Below the pieces are notes generated by a model. The model did no database searches and was not told the DNA's origin. It saw nothing but the letters and a program-made list of their open reading frames with translations. The position numbers were made by a program, and so were the translations under genes. From Stenotrophomonas sp. SAU14A_NAIMI4_8 (GTDB lineage: Bacteria > Pseudomonadota > Gammaproteobacteria > Xanthomonadales > Xanthomonadaceae): a stretch of DNA of 64,000 nucleotides. The stretch covers positions 3,246,199 through 3,310,198 of the forward strand of contig NZ_CP025999.1 of the NCBI RefSeq assembly GCF_003086695.1, read 5' to 3'. This document shows, piece after piece, positions 62,624-64,000 of the stretch (position 1 is the first letter of the stretch; each line of letters starts with the position of its first letter).

Positions 62624-63811
62624 ATGCAGCGCTGGATCACCCTGCTTTCGCTGGCTCTCGGCGCTGCCGTGGCCGCCCCCACCACCCAGGCCGCACCGGT
62701 CTGGGTGACCGCCTGGACCGCGTCACCTGCACCGGACCGCAAGGACGGCACGGCCGAGGCGCCGGTGCAGTTCGCCGCGCAGACGGTGCGCCAGGACATG
62801 CGCGTGGGCAGCCGTGGCGAAGCACTGCGGCTGCGCATCAGCAACGAACTGGGCACCACGCCGCTGCGCGTGGAAGATGTGCGCGTGCAATTGAAGGGTG
62901 GAAAGGCTGCGCCGCTGGCGGTGACGGTGGATGGACGCAGCGCGATCGAGGTGCCGGTGGGCGCAGCGCTGTTGAGCGATCCGCTGCCGCTGCGGCTGGG
63001 CGCGCTGCAGGAAATCAGCGTGACCGCGTGGTTCCCGCAGCCGACACGGCCGGCCGTGCGCCGCACGGTGGTGCGGGTAGTGGATGGCCCGCAGGCCAGT
63101 GTGGCCGATGCGGTGAAGGTGAGTTACCAGCAGAACGTGTTTTCCGCGGTACTGGTGCAACGCGCCGACCGACCGCAGGTGATCGTGGCCCTGGGCGATT
63201 CGATCACCGAAGGGGCCACCGCCCGGCGCGGCTCGTTCAACCAATGGCCCGAGCGGCTGGGCGAGCGCCTGCAACAGGCCTGCCCCGACCGTTTCGTGGT
63301 GCTCAACCAGGGCATCAGCGGCAACAAACTGCTGGACCACGGCCGCAGCCATAGCGCGCTGTCACGACTGGATCGCGACGTGATCGCGGTGGCCGATGCC
63401 GATCAGGTGATCCTGTTCGAAGGCATCAATGACATCCGCAACGGCGGGGGCGCCAAGCCGCTGCCAGGTCGCAACGCAGCGGACATGCTGCTGGGTTACC
63501 GGCAGGTGGCGGCGCGGCTGCAGGCACACGGCATCCGCGCATGGCTGGGCACGCTCACCCCGTTTGGTGGTTCCGAGCGCTACGAGCCGGTGTCGGCAGC
63601 GACACGCACGGCCATCAACCAGTGGGCGCGCGGCAAGGACACCGGCTTCGATGGCGTGGTCGATTTCGACGCGGCGCTGCGTGACCCGGCGGCGCCGGAA
63701 GCCTTGCCGGCGGACATCACCCGCGACCACCTGCATCCCAATGATGAGGGCTACCGGCGCATGGCCGAAGCGATCGACCTGGGCATGCTGGGCTGCCAGC
63801 CCCCGCGTTGA
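62624..63811 (+). CDS. Exported SGNH/GDSL esterase
   Basis: A 395-residue protein with a signal peptide (LLSLALGAAVAAPTTQAA), an N-terminal beta domain of about 160 residues, then the SGNH hydrolase: Ser193 in ALGDSITEG, GISGNKLLDHG, EGINDIRNGG and Asp368-His371 in TRDHLHPND. Similar two-part proteins are carbohydrate esterases or lipases. It is the last gene of the alginate operon, 18 bp after the SDR. Removing O-acetyl groups from bacterial alginate would make sense there, an inference only. Confidence 0.9.
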   Translation: MQRWITLLSLALGAAVAAPTTQAAPVWVTAWTASPAPDRKDGTAEAPVQFAAQTVRQDMRVGSRGEALRLRISNELGTTPLRVEDVRVQLKGGKAAPLAVTVDGRSAIEVPVGAALLSDPLPLRLGALQEISVTAWFPQPTRPAVRRTVVRVVDGPQASVADAVKVSYQQNVFSAVLVQRADRPQVIVALGDSITEGATARRGSFNQWPERLGERLQQACPDRFVVLNQGISGNKLLDHGRSHSALSRLDRDVIAVADADQVILFEGINDIRNGGGAKPLPGRNAADMLLGYRQVAARLQAHGIRAWLGTLTPFGGSERYEPVSAATRTAINQWARGKDTGFDGVVDFDAALRDPAAPEALPADITRDHLHPNDEGYRRMAEAIDLGMLGCQPPR

Positions 63812-63846
63812 ACCGCTGTTGCCTGCTCGACTGCTTCAACGCTTCG

Positions 63847-64000
63847 GTAGAGTCGAGCTTGCTCGACTGCTTCAACGCTTTGGTAGAGTCGAGCTTGCTC
63901 GACTGCCCCTGCATTGTAGAGTCGAGCTTGCTCGACTGATTCCAGCAAGAGCAGTCGAGCAAGCTCGACTCTACGGAAGAGCAGAGGCAGTCGAGCAAGC
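63847..64000. repeat. Cluster of SMAG palindromes, GTCGAGC type
   Basis: Forward copies at 63847-63868, 63883-63904 and 63916-63937, then reverse copies at 63953-63974 and from 63989 to the window edge. The first two share the flank CTGCTTCAACGCTT and are 36 bp apart. It likely closes the alginate operon. Confidence 0.9.

Overview
The window is a G+C-rich, densely coded stretch of a gammaproteobacterial chromosome, most likely Stenotrophomonas (S. maltophilia complex). The best evidence is the many short palindromes headed by GTAG, which match the SMAG family of REP sequences described from S. maltophilia. The two large TonB-dependent receptors, the beta-propeller hybrid sensor kinases and the PL17 alginate lyase also fit. 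I saw no tRNA, rRNA, IS element, prophage or CRISPR array.

Layout. 1-4.7 kb: tail of a Fis-type regulator, a DoxX-like membrane protein, a broken secreted protease-like gene, and an HD-GYP protein. 4.7-11 kb: housekeeping genes (pdxH, a glycerate-kinase-like gene, aroK-aroB, a WGR protein, hemE, an MFS pump). 11.4-18.5 kb: two tandem paralogous hybrid histidine kinases. 18.7-22.3 kb: a yceI-cytochrome b561-yceI operon, a glutaredoxin-like gene and sdaA. 22.5-28.2 kb: an alpha/beta hydrolase, the methionine operon metX-metB-hom behind a SAM-I riboswitch, and an M23 peptidase. 28.2-36.5 kb: prfC, a hemolysin-III-type protein, an AsmA protein, a CBS protein, a GT2 glycosyltransferase, mtgA and hslO. 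36.7-45.2 kb: a small exported protein, an Oar-like TonB receptor, and a TetR / hydrolase / fadE unit. 45.6-52.2 kb: DUF1304, an Npt-like transporter, a serine hydrolase, a histone-H1-like gene, gcvH and gcvT. 52.9-63.8 kb: an alginate-use locus (GntR regulator, TonB receptor, PL6 lyase, PL17 lyase, MFS, SDR, SGNH esterase).

The alginate locus forms a plausible path. The receptor imports oligomers, PL6 and PL17 cut them to the unsaturated uronate, the MFS carries it across the inner membrane, and the SDR would reduce it. The SGNH esterase may remove acetyl groups, and the GntR protein is the likely switch. KDG kinase and KDPG aldolase are not in the window.

The most unusual content is between the genes. 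SMAG palindromes of at least eight sequence types occur singly, in facing pairs, and in two head-to-tail arrays (40-bp and 36-bp periods). Three intergenic regions hold a larger composite structure: two about 100-bp hairpins in opposite orientation, with a shared core, variable but self-complementary G-rich arms, and border hairpins with a TGC loop. A fourth hairpin family keeps the same T-C mismatch in every copy.
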